Assembly (NCBI GenBank): GCA_963837355.1
Contig: CAWIMY010000007.1
Coordinates: 620,001-684,000, forward strand
DNA: 64,000 bases
Reading direction: 5' to 3'
Origin: Aureispira sp963837355
GTDB lineage: Bacteria > Bacteroidota > Bacteroidia > Chitinophagales > Saprospiraceae
Made by a program: the position numbers and the translations under genes. The notes under the pieces were generated by a model, which saw nothing but the letters and a program-made list of their open reading frames with translations, did no database searches and was not told the origin of the DNA. Position 1 is the first letter of the stretch, and each line of letters opens with the position of its first letter. Positions 8,922 to 18,800 of the stretch are shown here, one piece after another.

Positions 8922-9517
8922 CTATTTAAAAATACCGTTACTCTTCATTAGAAAATAATGATCAAAGGCTTCCTTAATAGAAATGCCGTGTTCTTGCAAA
9001 AACTTGGGATTGGACACCGCTTGAATGAACATTTTGTCGGTCAACGCTAAAATCTTAGGATCAAGGTCTTTGAGGACCCTGTAGCAATGCCTTGCTGGTA
9101 AAATTGTTCTGCTGCATACAGGGCGCGATCGCTAAAGGTATCCATTTTGGCAAACAATTCGGGATGCTTGAGCTTGGTATCATGCAAAAATTGCCCTGAT
9201 ATTTCTGCCAGCATGATAGAGGCCGTTTTGATAATGTCAAAAAAACGCTCTGTAAAATCAATGTTCTCATCGGCCAATAACTCTTCAAAAGCGACAATTT
9301 CTTGGATCTTGAATTGCACGACAGCATCTACAATTTCCTCTTTAGAAGAAAAATATTTGTACAGTGTCGCCTTGCTAATGGCTAATTTCTTAGAGATCTT
9401 ATCCATCGTGAACTTGCCCAGCCCATATTGTAGGTAGAGCGTTGCCAATTCTTTGACCCAAGCTTCTTTGACATCTGGATCGTCTACGCGTTCTTTATCT
9501 AAAGGTTTTCGGCCCAT
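8922..9517 (-). pseudogene. TetR-family regulator, frameshifted near the 3' end
   Basis: The first 150 codons encode a normal TetR helix-turn-helix (FTMDKISKKLAISKATLYKYF) and most of the ligand-binding domain. The frame then ends at 9047 with the unlikely tail TLILRF. Shifting by one base at 9069-9079 (near a CCC and a TTT run) restores a sensible C-terminus (LDPKILALTDKMFIQAVSNP ... LMKSNGIFK) that stops at 8922, close to the 199 codons expected. This is a one-base deletion or a sequencing error. The product would otherwise lose about 45 C-terminal residues. It probably regulates the downstream membrane protein. Confidence 0.85.
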
Positions 9518-9665
9518 GTATAGTGATTACAAGGAGTTTGTACAAAGATAACTATTTTTAGCTACGAATTTGGAAGGGGCAGAACAAGCCCCCGCAAAGG
9601 ACAGCGCCGTTCTCCAACAGTTGATAATACAAAAAAAAGCGCGCTATGCCATTAATATGATTGAC

Positions 9666-10682
9666 TTAATTCTTACACCAATCATAAAAGTAGGAATTGT
9701 ACCGCTCACAAAGTGCGTCGGGAAATCGAATCATATCGCCCACTGCCATCCGCGCCCGATAAGCCGCCGATATTTTCTGACTCAAATAATAGACTTCTAA
9801 ATTTTCAGGATCAGCTAGATAAATACTGTCCATCCGCATAACCAAACTGTCTATATCCGTATTATAATCCTCTTTGTGCTCTTTAGGAATAATTCGGTCA
9901 TTCTTGTGGGGAGCCAGTAACACAAAACCCATGATGCCAATTAACACCAATAACAGTCCCGGCACTCGTCGTTTGGCACGAAGCCCTAAGAAGAAACCTG
10001 CTAAGATAAACAACGCCAGTACCCCCGCTACCACCCGTCGTTGGTTGGCAGAGAGAATAGCGTTGCCCGTCGTCGAAAAAGTATCTTTATTGTCGCGCAT
10101 CCAATCCAAGCCAGGAATCTTGTCAATTAAGTTTTCATCTTGGGTAATAAAGGTGGGCGGCGCAAACTTATAACGGGTAATAACAAGGGTACCAATGATT
10201 AGTGGAATCAAAAACAATTTGCCAATCCGCGTACTCGAAACCCGCATCCAAATGATAGAAAAAGGCAGCAAAATCCAAAGAATACGAATCATAGAATCCA
10301 AACTGTACAGTTCGTCCGCGCCCGAAATACTAGCTGATCCAAAAAAGCATTTCAAGAGCCACCAATAAGAAGTGACCGTCAGCCCTAGCCACTTGGCCAA
10401 GAAGCCAATATCAATCGTGTTGACCCCGTGTACCAAGGCCACCAAGTTGAGCATGATGTAAAATACAATGGGCGTGACCACAAAGGCAATAAATGTCCCC
10501 ACAAAACCCCGCGAGACATAAATGGCGCGGTTTACTCCCCGTTCTTCCATGATGTTGCGCAAGCGCGACAAAAGGAACAACACCACTAAAAAGATAATTA
10601 ACCAAAATACATAGTTTTGGGGGCTTCTGGCCACCGCGACTATAAAATCCCCCCACGATTTGGCTAAGAAAAAAGAATTCAT
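9666..10682 (-). CDS. Polytopic membrane protein, unknown
   Basis: 338 aa. Around seven hydrophobic segments occupy residues 20-280. The C-terminal tail of about 75 residues is soluble (KEDYNTDIDSLVMRMDSIYL, then YSFYDWCKN-like aromatic end). No family recognised. Its ATG overlaps the stop of the upstream sterol-desaturase-like gene by 4 bp, so the two are translationally coupled and may act in the same membrane process. Confidence 0.65.
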   Translation of the reverse strand: MNSFFLAKSWGDFIVAVARSPQNYVFWLIIFLVVLFLLSRLRNIMEERGVNRAIYVSRGFVGTFIAFVVTPIVFYIMLNLVALVHGVNTIDIGFLAKWLGLTVTSYWWLLKCFFGSASISGADELYSLDSMIRILWILLPFSIIWMRVSSTRIGKLFLIPLIIGTLVITRYKFAPPTFITQDENLIDKIPGLDWMRDNKDTFSTTGNAILSANQRRVVAGVLALFILAGFFLGLRAKRRVPGLLLVLIGIMGFVLLAPHKNDRIIPKEHKEDYNTDIDSLVMRMDSIYLADPENLEVYYLSQKISAAYRARMAVGDMIRFPDALCERYNSYFYDWCKN

Positions 10683-11617
10683 TGGTTGAGGGCTTCTGGG
10701 TTAGAAAAATTATGGAGTGCGGCTTGGCGCATTTCGTCGGCAGTTTGGCTGCGGCCATCGTGGCTCCAGCCAGGCGGCATCCAGAGGTAGCGCCATTTGT
10801 CGCCCCAGGTGGGAGCCTGCGCGACATCGCGCGCTAGGTTGGCAAATTCATGTCCTGCAATCCGCAAAGGGTTGTAGGTATTGATGTTGGTAGTAATGCC
10901 AAATTCTACAGGATCATCGGGATGTTCTTCGGAAAAAGTGCCAAAGAGGCGATCCCAAATAATCAACGTCCCCGCGTGGTTACGGTCGAGGTAGCGCACG
11001 TTTTTGGCGTGGTGGACACGGTGGTGAGAAGGAGTATTAAAGACAAATTCAAACCACGCTGGAAAACGCTGAATGCGCTTCGTGTGTATCCAAAATTGGT
11101 AGATTAGGTTGATGGAAATTTGAGTGAGAATCATAATCGGCGGAAAGCCCAGTATAGGGAGCCACAAATACCACAAGTATTTGTAAAACACCTCTGACCA
11201 ACTTTGCCGTAAGGCCGTACTCAAATTATAATGGGTCGAAGAATGGTGATTGACGTGTGCTGCCCAAAGTAAGCGTACTTGGTGGGACAGGCGATGGTGC
11301 CAATAAAAGGTGAAATCATCCAAAAAGAACAACAGCACCCAACCCAACAAGGTATAGGAGAGCGCCTCGTTAAATAGGCCGTAATTCTGATACAAGAATA
11401 GAAAGCCCCAAAAAGCCACAGATTTACTCAACAAATCGACGACAATCGACCCTAAGCCCATGCTAATACTTGCCAATGAGTCTTTCCAATAATAATGGTC
11501 GGTACGCTCGCGATAATTGAGGTACAACTCGACGCCCAGTAGCCCTATAAAAAAAGGAATGGCGTACAATACAGGGTTGTTAAACTCCAAAATAGGAGCG
11601 GTGAGTTCATAAAACAT
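10679..11617 (-). CDS. Sterol desaturase / fatty acid hydroxylase superfamily protein
   Basis: About 312 aa from the preferred ATG at 11615-11617 (MFYELTAPILEF). The frame is open upstream to 11677, but that extension is not membrane- or signal-like. The three histidine boxes of the di-iron hydroxylase family are clear: HHRLSHQ, HVNHHSS and HHRVHHAKN, embedded in four to five hydrophobic helices. Members hydroxylate or desaturate lipids or sterols using O2; the substrate here is unknown. It overlaps the downstream membrane protein by ATGA. Confidence 0.88.
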   Translation of the reverse strand: MFYELTAPILEFNNPVLYAIPFFIGLLGVELYLNYRERTDHYYWKDSLASISMGLGSIVVDLLSKSVAFWGFLFLYQNYGLFNEALSYTLLGWVLLFFLDDFTFYWHHRLSHQVRLLWAAHVNHHSSTHYNLSTALRQSWSEVFYKYLWYLWLPILGFPPIMILTQISINLIYQFWIHTKRIQRFPAWFEFVFNTPSHHRVHHAKNVRYLDRNHAGTLIIWDRLFGTFSEEHPDDPVEFGITTNINTYNPLRIAGHEFANLARDVAQAPTWGDKWRYLWMPPGWSHDGRSQTADEMRQAALHNFSNPEALNQ

Positions 11618-11742
11618 AGGCAATAAGCATTGAGGATGAAAACACAAGATACGGCTAAAAACTCGTTTACAAATCATTCTATCTTCAAAAACGCCGTGGC
11701 TCGTCCGAATGGTTCACCAGCCCACTACCTCCCGACAAAAAA

Positions 11743-11773
11743 ATGCTAGCCCAAAGAAAACTTTGGCTAGCAT
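11743..11773 (-). terminator. Intrinsic terminator
   Basis: ATGCTAGCCCAAAG (11743-11756) pairs with CTTTGGCTAGCAT (11761-11773) with one bulge and a 4-nt loop. Read on the minus strand it is followed by seven T. It sits 60 bp downstream of the 39-codon small ORF and supports that ORF being a transcribed unit. Confidence 0.85.
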
Positions 11774-11834
11774 GATAAACTAAGGCAAAGTCTAGTAGCC
11801 TTAGTAGTAGGATGGTATATAGATTATAACTACT

Positions 11835-11954
11835 TTAAAAATGCTTGTTTCTGACAGGAACTGTCTGTGTCTGTCGTTGTAGCCTTAAGTGGTTGATTAA
11901 AAATAGAGTTATAGCAACTAGCAGCACTAGGAATGATAAAGTTAATTTGTACAT
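11835..11954 (-). CDS. 39-aa small membrane protein
   Basis: A short frame from ATG (11952-11954) to TAA (11835-11837). It has one strong hydrophobic helix (LTLSFLVLLVAITLFLI) after MYK and a basic cytoplasmic-type tail (LRLQRQTQTVPVRNKHF), as in single-span small membrane proteins. It has its own downstream terminator and no other gene explains that transcript. Function unknown. Confidence is limited by length. Confidence 0.55.
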   Translation of the reverse strand: MYKLTLSFLVLLVAITLFLINHLRLQRQTQTVPVRNKHF

Positions 11955-12168
11955 CAGTAGTTGTTTTAGAAATAAAAAAAGATAGATGAAATTAGCTGTT
12001 GGTAATGTATCGAAAACCTATAGAAGCAGGGCGAATGTAGACGAATAATTCATGCGATAAGGATTTATTCTTGCCAGAATGCTCCTTTTGACCGATAAAT
12101 AGGCTCATAAATCTTAATTACTTTTATAAAATAAGTTAGTAACCACGTTTTAAACAAGGCTACAATGG

Positions 12169-12840
12169 CTATTTGGCGGCAACTTTTACCTTGCGCATCT
12201 GCATGGGGGCATCTACATAATGGAAAATGACTTGTTTATTTTTGTAGTTCTTATCGTGGATGTCCATTTTTTTGCCTTTATCACCATAGACAAAATGAAA
12301 GAACAAGCCATCAAAAGGTGCCATTGGATTGTTAAAGGCACAAATTTCGCCTTCTGCTGTTTTTAGTTCATAAGCTCCTGTTTCATTGATGGTCAGGAAG
12401 TTGCTACAGCCATCGTTGACTAGATCACTCTTGCGTTGTTTTCTGTAAGGATGTTTTTTGCGCCACTGTAACAAGAGCTTCTCATTGCTCGGGTCTTTCC
12501 AAGCATAGCAATCGACTAGGAATTTATCTTCTTCAAATTCTTTGATGTGGAAGATTTTTTCGCCCATTGGCTGTTCTGGCATGCCAGGTTGGTACCAGCC
12601 AATAGACAACCAATATTCGTTCTTTTTGTGGGTCCAGATGCGAAAGGCACGGATTTCGGATAAGCGGAGTAAGGGGCTTTTGGCAGTGTCAGCTTGCTGT
12701 TTGTTGTTGTAAACGCCTGTGGTTTGTTTAATAAAGGTTTCAATGGTTTGTTTTTGTTCGGGGGAGAATTTACTGTATTGAGCCTGAACAAGTTGAACAG
12801 CCCCAAATAGAAAAAGGCAAAATAGGTTGAAATGATTCAT
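12169..12840 (-). CDS. Secreted CpcT/CpeT-like protein (DUF1001)
   Basis: 223 aa with a signal peptide (MNHFNLFCLFLFGAVQLVQAQ). The order of motifs, with the basic YRKQR segment, the DGCSNFLTIN core containing a conserved-type Cys, an ICAFNN loop and C-terminal beta-strands, resembles the CpcT/CpeT fold. That family includes phycobilin lyases, but also many proteins in non-photosynthetic bacteria with unknown roles. A chromophore-lyase function is not claimed. It is alone on the strand, divergent from the next gene. Confidence 0.5.
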   Translation of the reverse strand: MNHFNLFCLFLFGAVQLVQAQYSKFSPEQKQTIETFIKQTTGVYNNKQQADTAKSPLLRLSEIRAFRIWTHKKNEYWLSIGWYQPGMPEQPMGEKIFHIKEFEEDKFLVDCYAWKDPSNEKLLLQWRKKHPYRKQRKSDLVNDGCSNFLTINETGAYELKTAEGEICAFNNPMAPFDGLFFHFVYGDKGKKMDIHDKNYKNKQVIFHYVDAPMQMRKVKVAAK

Positions 12841-13015
12841 GAAAGTATTATTGTGTTAATGAAAAATAAATAGAGTGATCGCTCAATTTAACAACAATAA
12901 AGAATAACCTACCTGCTTATTCTTGCCATTTATAGAATAAAGGCGAAAATTATCCCTTTAAAATCTTTCAATAAAGCCTATCTTTAAGCATTCTTATTAT
13001 TCAATTTGTTGTTTT

Positions 13016-13696
13016 ATGAAGAGTTGTTTTTGGCTTTTGTGGAGTATTATAATGTTGGGTAGTTGCCACCTCTCTGCCCAAAAAGCGACTCAAGAGGCGC
13101 TACAGGGCGCTTGTGCTTGTCTAGAAGGAAGTTCGATGGAAGGATTAACAGGAGATTTTCTATCGGCGCGGATAGATAGTTGCTTACAAGAAGGCTTGTA
13201 TGTGAATTTGTCAGGCGTATTGCGGGAGCAAGGGGCTAGTTTAAACAATGACAGCAGTTTGTTTGCTTTAGCACAATATTTACAGCAAGCGTTGACGCGT
13301 GATTGTGCGGGCTTTCGCCAAATAGCCAAGGGCTTGGCCGCCGAGCAATTAACAGAAGTCAAAGCAACCCACCAACGCAGCAGCGGCATTTTATACCAAC
13401 TCAATACCAATCAACAGTTTCCTGTTTTTGTATTACTGACTGAAGAGGATAAGCTAGAGCAATTTTTATGGTTGCGCGAGTTTGATGGGTCTACTCGCTT
13501 TATGCAGGGGCTACAACCGTATTTGTATACAAAGGTAGACATTGTGTGGCAAGACACCGAATTATACGATGGGGTGACCAACCGTTATATTTATTACCAA
13601 GAGGTGCTGCTAATAGAAGAAACCGAGAAAATAGACAAGGCTACCCGCAAAGCTTGGGTCAAGCGCTACGAACGGTCTTCAAAAAGGAAAGATTAG
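13016..13696 (+). CDS. Secreted protein, unknown
   Basis: 226 aa with a signal peptide (MKSCFWLLWSIIMLGSCHLSAQ; a lipobox-like GSC is possible but AQ cleavage fits better). The N-terminal third has a CxC motif (GACACLEG). The C-terminal half contains LYDGVTNRYIYYQEVLLIEE and a basic tail. No family recognised. It precedes a TonB-dependent receptor by about 200 bp on the same strand. Confidence 0.65.
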   Translation: MKSCFWLLWSIIMLGSCHLSAQKATQEALQGACACLEGSSMEGLTGDFLSARIDSCLQEGLYVNLSGVLREQGASLNNDSSLFALAQYLQQALTRDCAGFRQIAKGLAAEQLTEVKATHQRSSGILYQLNTNQQFPVFVLLTEEDKLEQFLWLREFDGSTRFMQGLQPYLYTKVDIVWQDTELYDGVTNRYIYYQEVLLIEETEKIDKATRKAWVKRYERSSKRKD

Positions 13697-13898
13697 TCGA
13701 AGAAATTAATAAACTACCTAAAAAAGCCTACCTTCACGAAGTAAAATCCCCACCGAGCTTACTAGCTCACCCGTACAACAGGCAGCGTTTTTGGAGGCCA
13801 CCAACCCTCTAAATAGACTGCCCATCATTTCTTTTACCTTAGGAAATGTCCTGTTGGCTAGGTTGACAGCGGCATTCCCTCAAAGAAGTCTATCCACA

Positions 13899-16286
13899 AT
13901 GAAAACATGTGTACTAGGTCTACTATTGACGGCCTTTTTCCTGTTTAGCCAACACGCTCAAGCCCAAAATCAAAAAGGTGGTGTTCGCGGAACGATTTAC
14001 GACAGAGAAACAGGAGAGCCGCTTATTGGGGCGCTTGTTTATTTAACCTTGGATTATGGTGCTGCTACAGACATCAATGGGGATTACAACATCAACGGGG
14101 TGCCTGAGGGTGACTACAACTTGATAGTCAAATTCTTGGGCTACGACTCTACCGCCATCCCTGTTACCATTGATAGAAAAGTAATTACGCAAAACGTCTT
14201 GTTGGATCCCTCTGCTGTGGGCGGTCCTCAAGTAGAGGTGAACGCTGACCGCACGGCTGCACAGAACGACGTACAAATATCGGTCGTGCGCATTACTCCC
14301 AAAGACATCAAACGAATTCCCGCTGCTGGTGGAGAATCCGATTTTGCCCAATACTTACAGGTGATTCCAGGGATTGTTTCCACAGGAGACCAAGGCGGGC
14401 AGCTTTATATTAGGGGAGGGGCACCCGTCCAGAATCGTATTTTGTTAGATGGGATGACCTTATTTAATGCGTTTCACTCGATTGGTTTTTTCTCTGTATT
14501 TGAGACCGAAACGATTCGTAGTGCCGATGTCTACACAGGTGGGTTTAGCGCTAAATATGGTGGTCGTTCTTCGGCTATCGTAGACATCAAAACACGGGAG
14601 GGGAATAAAACGCGTTTTGCGGGTATGGTGAACGTGAATCCCTTTGTCGCCAAAGGCTTATTTGAAGGGCCATTGGTGCGGTTGAGTGAAGAAACAGGCG
14701 CGAGTTTGTCGTTCTTAATGACCATTAAGCACTCTTATTTACGAGAAGTATCGCCTTTGCTGTACAGTTATGCCAATGAAGGGGGTGTCTTGCCTTATAA
14801 TTTTACCGATGGACACGCCAAGATTTCCTTCAACGCGGCCAATGGTAGTCGTGTCAACATGTTTGGCTTTTATCACTATGATGATGTTGATTTTGTAGAC
14901 CTCGCTTCTTATAATTGGAATGCTGGCGGTGGTGGTGTTGATTTCAAAATTGTTCCCCAAGGGGCACAGCTAGCCCTCAACGGGGTATTAGCCTATTCTA
15001 CTTATGGGTCTGATTTTGAAGAGGACGGGAGCAGTAACAAAATTCGCCGTAGTGATGTGGGTAACTTTAGTGGAAGTTTGAATGTCAACTATTACTTGCC
15101 TAAATCTAGAGTAGCTAGTTTTGGAGTAGAAATTAATACCATTACAACAGCCTTTGAATACAGTACAGGAACGGATGCTATTACGCAAGGCAGCAACAAT
15201 GGCCCACAAACTAACTTTGAAGCTGCGATGTTTGCCCACTTTAGTGGTCGGTTTGGCCCGCTTGTGATTGAGCCCAGTGTGCGTTTGCAGGCTTACGCTT
15301 CTTTAGGAGAAGTACGCGTGGAGCCTCGTTTGGGGTTAAAGTGGAACATCACCGAGTTTTTGCGCTTCAAAGCAGCAGGGGGCATGTACTCCCAAAACTT
15401 GATTTCTTCGGTGGATGAACGGGATATTGTCAACTTATTTGTCGGTTTCTTGGGTGGCCCTGATGACAACGTTTACCGCTTGAGAGAGGCGGCCAATGGC
15501 GACCGTATTTACGAAAAAACAGAAAGCCGCTTACAAACGTCGATCCACGCAATTGGTGGTTTTGAAATTGATGTCGCTAGAAATTTAACCATTAACCTAG
15601 AACCTTACTACAAGTATTTTCCGCAGATTATTGCCTTGAATAGAAATAGAACGGCTTCTGACGGACAGCGTCGCAACTTTGTTGCTGAAACAGGGGATGC
15701 TTATGGTATGGACTTCTCGGCTACTTATGACAATAAACAATTGTACTTGTACGCCGCTTATTCTTTGGGGTATGTTACTAGAGATGATGGCATTAATCAG
15801 TTTTTTGCCCACTTTGACCGCCGCCACAACATCAACTTAGTCGGTTCTTACCAATTGCGTATCGGCAAATTGAAAGAATCTCCTAGAGAGAATGTAAAGG
15901 ATCGAACTGTTTATCCGTTTGAGATCGGTGTCCGTTGGAATCTAGGATCAGGTTTTCCTTTTACACGCACACAAGGTTTTTATGCCAATCAAACTTTTCT
16001 TGATGGGATTGGTACCGATTACTTGACCGACAACACTGAACCAGATACCGATTTGGGTGTTATTTACGAAGAGCAAATCAATTTAGGTCGTTTACCGTTT
16101 TATCACCGCTTAGATATCTCCTTGAAATATACCTTGGATTTAATCGGCTACAGTAAATTGACGGTTTCAGCGAGTGTGACCAATGCGTATGATAGAGAGA
16201 ATATTTTCTATTTTGACCGTATTGAGTACCGTCGAATTAATCAATTGCCCATCATGCCTGCGCTTAATATTAACCTAAGATTTTAA
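13899..16286 (+). CDS. TonB-dependent receptor with carboxypeptidase-like regulatory domain
   Basis: 795 aa from the ATG at 13899, chosen because it gives a good signal peptide (MKTCVLGLLLTAFFLFSQHAQAQ); the frame is open further upstream. A CarboxypepD_reg-like beta-sandwich (GTIYDRETGEPLIGALVYL) is followed by a plug (QYLQVIPGIVSTGDQGGQLY, IRGGAPVQNRILLDGM) and a beta-barrel ending in NINLRF. Such receptors import large or scarce ligands across the outer membrane with TonB energy. No SusD-like partner is adjacent, so a glycan role is not supported. A terminator follows. Confidence 0.92.
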   Translation: MKTCVLGLLLTAFFLFSQHAQAQNQKGGVRGTIYDRETGEPLIGALVYLTLDYGAATDINGDYNINGVPEGDYNLIVKFLGYDSTAIPVTIDRKVITQNVLLDPSAVGGPQVEVNADRTAAQNDVQISVVRITPKDIKRIPAAGGESDFAQYLQVIPGIVSTGDQGGQLYIRGGAPVQNRILLDGMTLFNAFHSIGFFSVFETETIRSADVYTGGFSAKYGGRSSAIVDIKTREGNKTRFAGMVNVNPFVAKGLFEGPLVRLSEETGASLSFLMTIKHSYLREVSPLLYSYANEGGVLPYNFTDGHAKISFNAANGSRVNMFGFYHYDDVDFVDLASYNWNAGGGGVDFKIVPQGAQLALNGVLAYSTYGSDFEEDGSSNKIRRSDVGNFSGSLNVNYYLPKSRVASFGVEINTITTAFEYSTGTDAITQGSNNGPQTNFEAAMFAHFSGRFGPLVIEPSVRLQAYASLGEVRVEPRLGLKWNITEFLRFKAAGGMYSQNLISSVDERDIVNLFVGFLGGPDDNVYRLREAANGDRIYEKTESRLQTSIHAIGGFEIDVARNLTINLEPYYKYFPQIIALNRNRTASDGQRRNFVAETGDAYGMDFSATYDNKQLYLYAAYSLGYVTRDDGINQFFAHFDRRHNINLVGSYQLRIGKLKESPRENVKDRTVYPFEIGVRWNLGSGFPFTRTQGFYANQTFLDGIGTDYLTDNTEPDTDLGVIYEEQINLGRLPFYHRLDISLKYTLDLIGYSKLTVSASVTNAYDRENIFYFDRIEYRRINQLPIMPALNINLRF

Positions 16287-16345
16287 AACTAGCTTATAAT
16301 TAATACACTATTAAAACGCTAAACTAGCGTCATAAAATACAAAAA

Positions 16346-16379
16346 TGCCATCTCGGTTGATATCGGGATGGTGTTTTTT
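16346..16379 (+). terminator. Intrinsic terminator
   Basis: CCATCTCG (16348-16355) pairs with CGGGATGG (16364-16371, one G-T wobble) and is followed by TGTTTTTTG. It ends the TonB-receptor transcript. Confidence 0.8.
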
Positions 16380-16474
16380 GTACCCAAAATGCGTTAATGT
16401 GTGTTTTCCTAAGGGAAACCAACTTTTTTTATCCGATAAATCATAACTTTTACGGATATTTGCGACGCAATGAA

Positions 16475-16482
16475 TAGTTTTG
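16475..16482 (+). promoter_or_regulatory. Candidate TAnnTTTG box
   Basis: TAGTTTTG matches the Bacteroidota -7 consensus TAnnTTTG and lies 117 bp upstream of the OmpA-type gene. No well-spaced -33 TTTG is evident, so this is tentative. The 312-bp gap otherwise holds only the terminator of the previous gene. Confidence 0.3.
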
Positions 16483-16598
16483 CACTTCTATGACCATGAG
16501 CCCAAGAGTTAGAGGTTGTAACCATTTGCGAAAGTGAACTCCTGTTCTGAATCAGGTAATACGTTGCCAAATTTTAATAAATAATAAAAACTGTTGAA

Positions 16599-18281
16599 AT
16601 GAAAAAATTATTCCTAGGATGCCTCCTATTGCTTTGTTGCGCTGTTGTTACACAGGCACAAGAACAAGCGATTAAGGACAGTATGGAAGTATACTTTAAA
16701 CTAGATCGATCGAATCTGTTGCCGACAAGCATGGAAGCGATTAATACAGCTTTTCAGAAAAATCAGGGTAGAATTATCAAAGTTCGGGTAGCTGGGCACA
16801 CTTGTGATTTGGGATCTGACAATTACAACATGGGCTTATCAGAGCGCCGTGCGAATTCTGCCTTTGAATATGTAAAAACATTAGGCGATACTTACCAAGA
16901 AAAAACAGAGTTGTTTTTCTATGGAGAGAAAGAGCTAAAATACGACGAGCGCGAGCTTAACCGCCGCGTTTATGTGTTGTTCTACTTAGAAGATGATGAC
17001 AGAGATACCCTGATTACTAAGGAATGTGCTTCTGTGTTTGTAGAGAAAGGAACCTTCAAACCTAACAAAACTAAAAATGCTACTTACGAGCTACAAACCT
17101 ACAATACAGGGGCGGCTATGAAAGCTCGTAACATTGGCATCAAGGATACCGAGGGACGCAATTTGTATTTCAATTCTGTTATGTACTTCGACGCTAAAAT
17201 GGGAGCCACCAAATTGACTCCTAAAAAAGCAATCCAAATCAAAATGCCTATGGTCAACACGGCCAAATTAGGGTACATGTTGTACGAAGGTATGAATCAA
17301 GGAGGTACGATTGTATGGAAAAATACAGGTAAGCCTTGTGTGATGGTGACAGACGGCGATTGTAATACCTACAACTTTGATTGGATGAACGCTGGCTACT
17401 GCGCTTGTGCACAACCTCGCGCTTGTGAAGAAGATTGTAACCCTGATCCTTTCTTAGGTATAGAGAGCCCCCTAATGACTGCGGCTAACATTCGTTACAG
17501 CATCGAAAAAACAACCTTCGAATTTGAAGAAGGAACGTACGCGAGCTTGGATGGTGTAACCATCATCGACGATAACAATAGAGATAGCGATTTGGATGTT
17601 TGTGAGCAGTTTAAATACGGCATCACTTCTGACGATTGGTACCCCAACCGCCACAAGATGACGGACAAAAAGAACATTGTTGTTCGTTCTTCTGTCGCGC
17701 CTGCTGCTAAAAATTCTCGCGTTTATATCGTGAAGAAAAATATCACTGACTTAAAAGCACCTGTTTTGTTGATCGGAGAAACGCACTCTGCGGGTTACCC
17801 CAAGTACGTAGATCAAATCGTTCTTCCAACAGAATGCTTAGGGCCTGTTAACTGTGAATACATCGTGTACGATGTCCCTGCTAGTAACTGGTACAAACTA
17901 GGAGAGTGGGATGATAGCAAAGCAAAAGCAGCGATGAAAGACAAATGGATCTTGAAAGTTCGTTTGTTGAAAAACTCTACTGTCTTTGTAGGAAATACCA
18001 AAACTAACGAGGTCTACAAAGCCGTCAATGCAGAACGCAATGGTAAAGTGCGTCCAAAAGAGTACAAAATCTACGAAACGGACAATCCTTCGGACATCGT
18101 TGTTTATGTACAAAATGGAACAAAAAAGAACTTCAAATTGTACCAAGGAGCTCAATTGTCAGACTTGAAATACAAAAAAGCGAGCAACATGTACGTCATG
18201 CGCCGCGTGAAATTCAACAAAGTACAAGACTACGATAATGTAGAATTTGACTTCTGTGAAGAGGCGGAGAAAAGTGAATAA
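16599..18281 (+). CDS. Secreted protein with N-terminal OmpA-like domain
   Basis: 560 aa. Signal peptide MKKLFLGCLLLLCCAVVTQAQ. An OmpA-like domain lies directly after it at about residues 27-130 (VYFKLDRSNLLPTSMEAINT, then AGHTCDLGSDNYNMGLSERR), which normally binds peptidoglycan. The remaining 430 residues have no family I recognise: many Cys (CACAQPRACEEDC) and beta-type sequence. OmpA domains usually sit at the C-terminus, so this order is unusual. Probably a periplasmic or outer-membrane protein. A strong terminator follows. Confidence 0.75.
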   Translation: MKKLFLGCLLLLCCAVVTQAQEQAIKDSMEVYFKLDRSNLLPTSMEAINTAFQKNQGRIIKVRVAGHTCDLGSDNYNMGLSERRANSAFEYVKTLGDTYQEKTELFFYGEKELKYDERELNRRVYVLFYLEDDDRDTLITKECASVFVEKGTFKPNKTKNATYELQTYNTGAAMKARNIGIKDTEGRNLYFNSVMYFDAKMGATKLTPKKAIQIKMPMVNTAKLGYMLYEGMNQGGTIVWKNTGKPCVMVTDGDCNTYNFDWMNAGYCACAQPRACEEDCNPDPFLGIESPLMTAANIRYSIEKTTFEFEEGTYASLDGVTIIDDNNRDSDLDVCEQFKYGITSDDWYPNRHKMTDKKNIVVRSSVAPAAKNSRVYIVKKNITDLKAPVLLIGETHSAGYPKYVDQIVLPTECLGPVNCEYIVYDVPASNWYKLGEWDDSKAKAAMKDKWILKVRLLKNSTVFVGNTKTNEVYKAVNAERNGKVRPKEYKIYETDNPSDIVVYVQNGTKKNFKLYQGAQLSDLKYKKASNMYVMRRVKFNKVQDYDNVEFDFCEEAEKSE

Positions 18282-18324
18282 TAGCTTCCCCCAATAAGGC
18301 TGTTGCCTGACCTCCAACTTATTA

Positions 18325-18359
18325 CGGTGCCTTCGACCTAGTCGAAGGCACCGTTTTTT
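18325..18359 (+). terminator. Strong intrinsic terminator
   Basis: A perfect 13-bp stem, CGGTGCCTTCGAC (18325-18337) and GTCGAAGGCACCG (18341-18353), with a 3-nt loop, followed by six T. Confidence 0.92.
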
Positions 18360-18660
18360 GTAGAGATAACTATCTATAGAAGAGTATTAGCGCTGTAGAA
18401 TTACTAATTTAGCTTCGGTATGTTCCATAAACGCATTGGATGGCTTAGAGAGCTTATTCTCTGAAGAGGAGAAGAGGATCTCTTTCAAATCAGGGTGTCT
18501 GCTTTTTTTACCAGGCGTTTTTAAGTAGTCTCACAACTATTTTCACAATAAAAAATGGCTATTTTCCGCGACTTCTGCGTTGAACCTGATTATTGCCTAC
18601 CCCGTATCCAATAGATCCGATTGTTTCACGAGTGCGCTGTAGCCCGCTACCGCTTTAAAG

Positions 18661-18693
18661 CTGATTACAGGATACACGGTATCCTGTAATCAG
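18661..18693. repeat. Perfect 15-bp inverted repeat
   Basis: CTGATTACAGGATAC and GTATCCTGTAATCAG flank a 3-nt loop (ACG). No T-run follows on either strand, so it is not an ordinary terminator. It lies in a 519-bp gap (18282-18800) that otherwise contains only the terminator at 18325 and no recognisable ORF. Confidence 0.8.
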
Positions 18694-18800
18694 ATCGCTG
18701 CGCGAGTGCCTTGAATGCTCAAACGCCAAAGGCCTCACGTAGTAAAAATCTTCCCTTTTTTATAAGGCGCTTACTTTTGATCGCCTACTTATTACACTAT

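Noticed and set aside
10411..10827. 138-codon minus-strand frame
   Set aside because: It lies across two well-supported coupled membrane-protein genes in another frame.
13899..16286. SusC of a glycan-utilisation locus
   Set aside because: No SusD-like lipoprotein or glycoside hydrolase is adjacent to any of the four TonB receptors.
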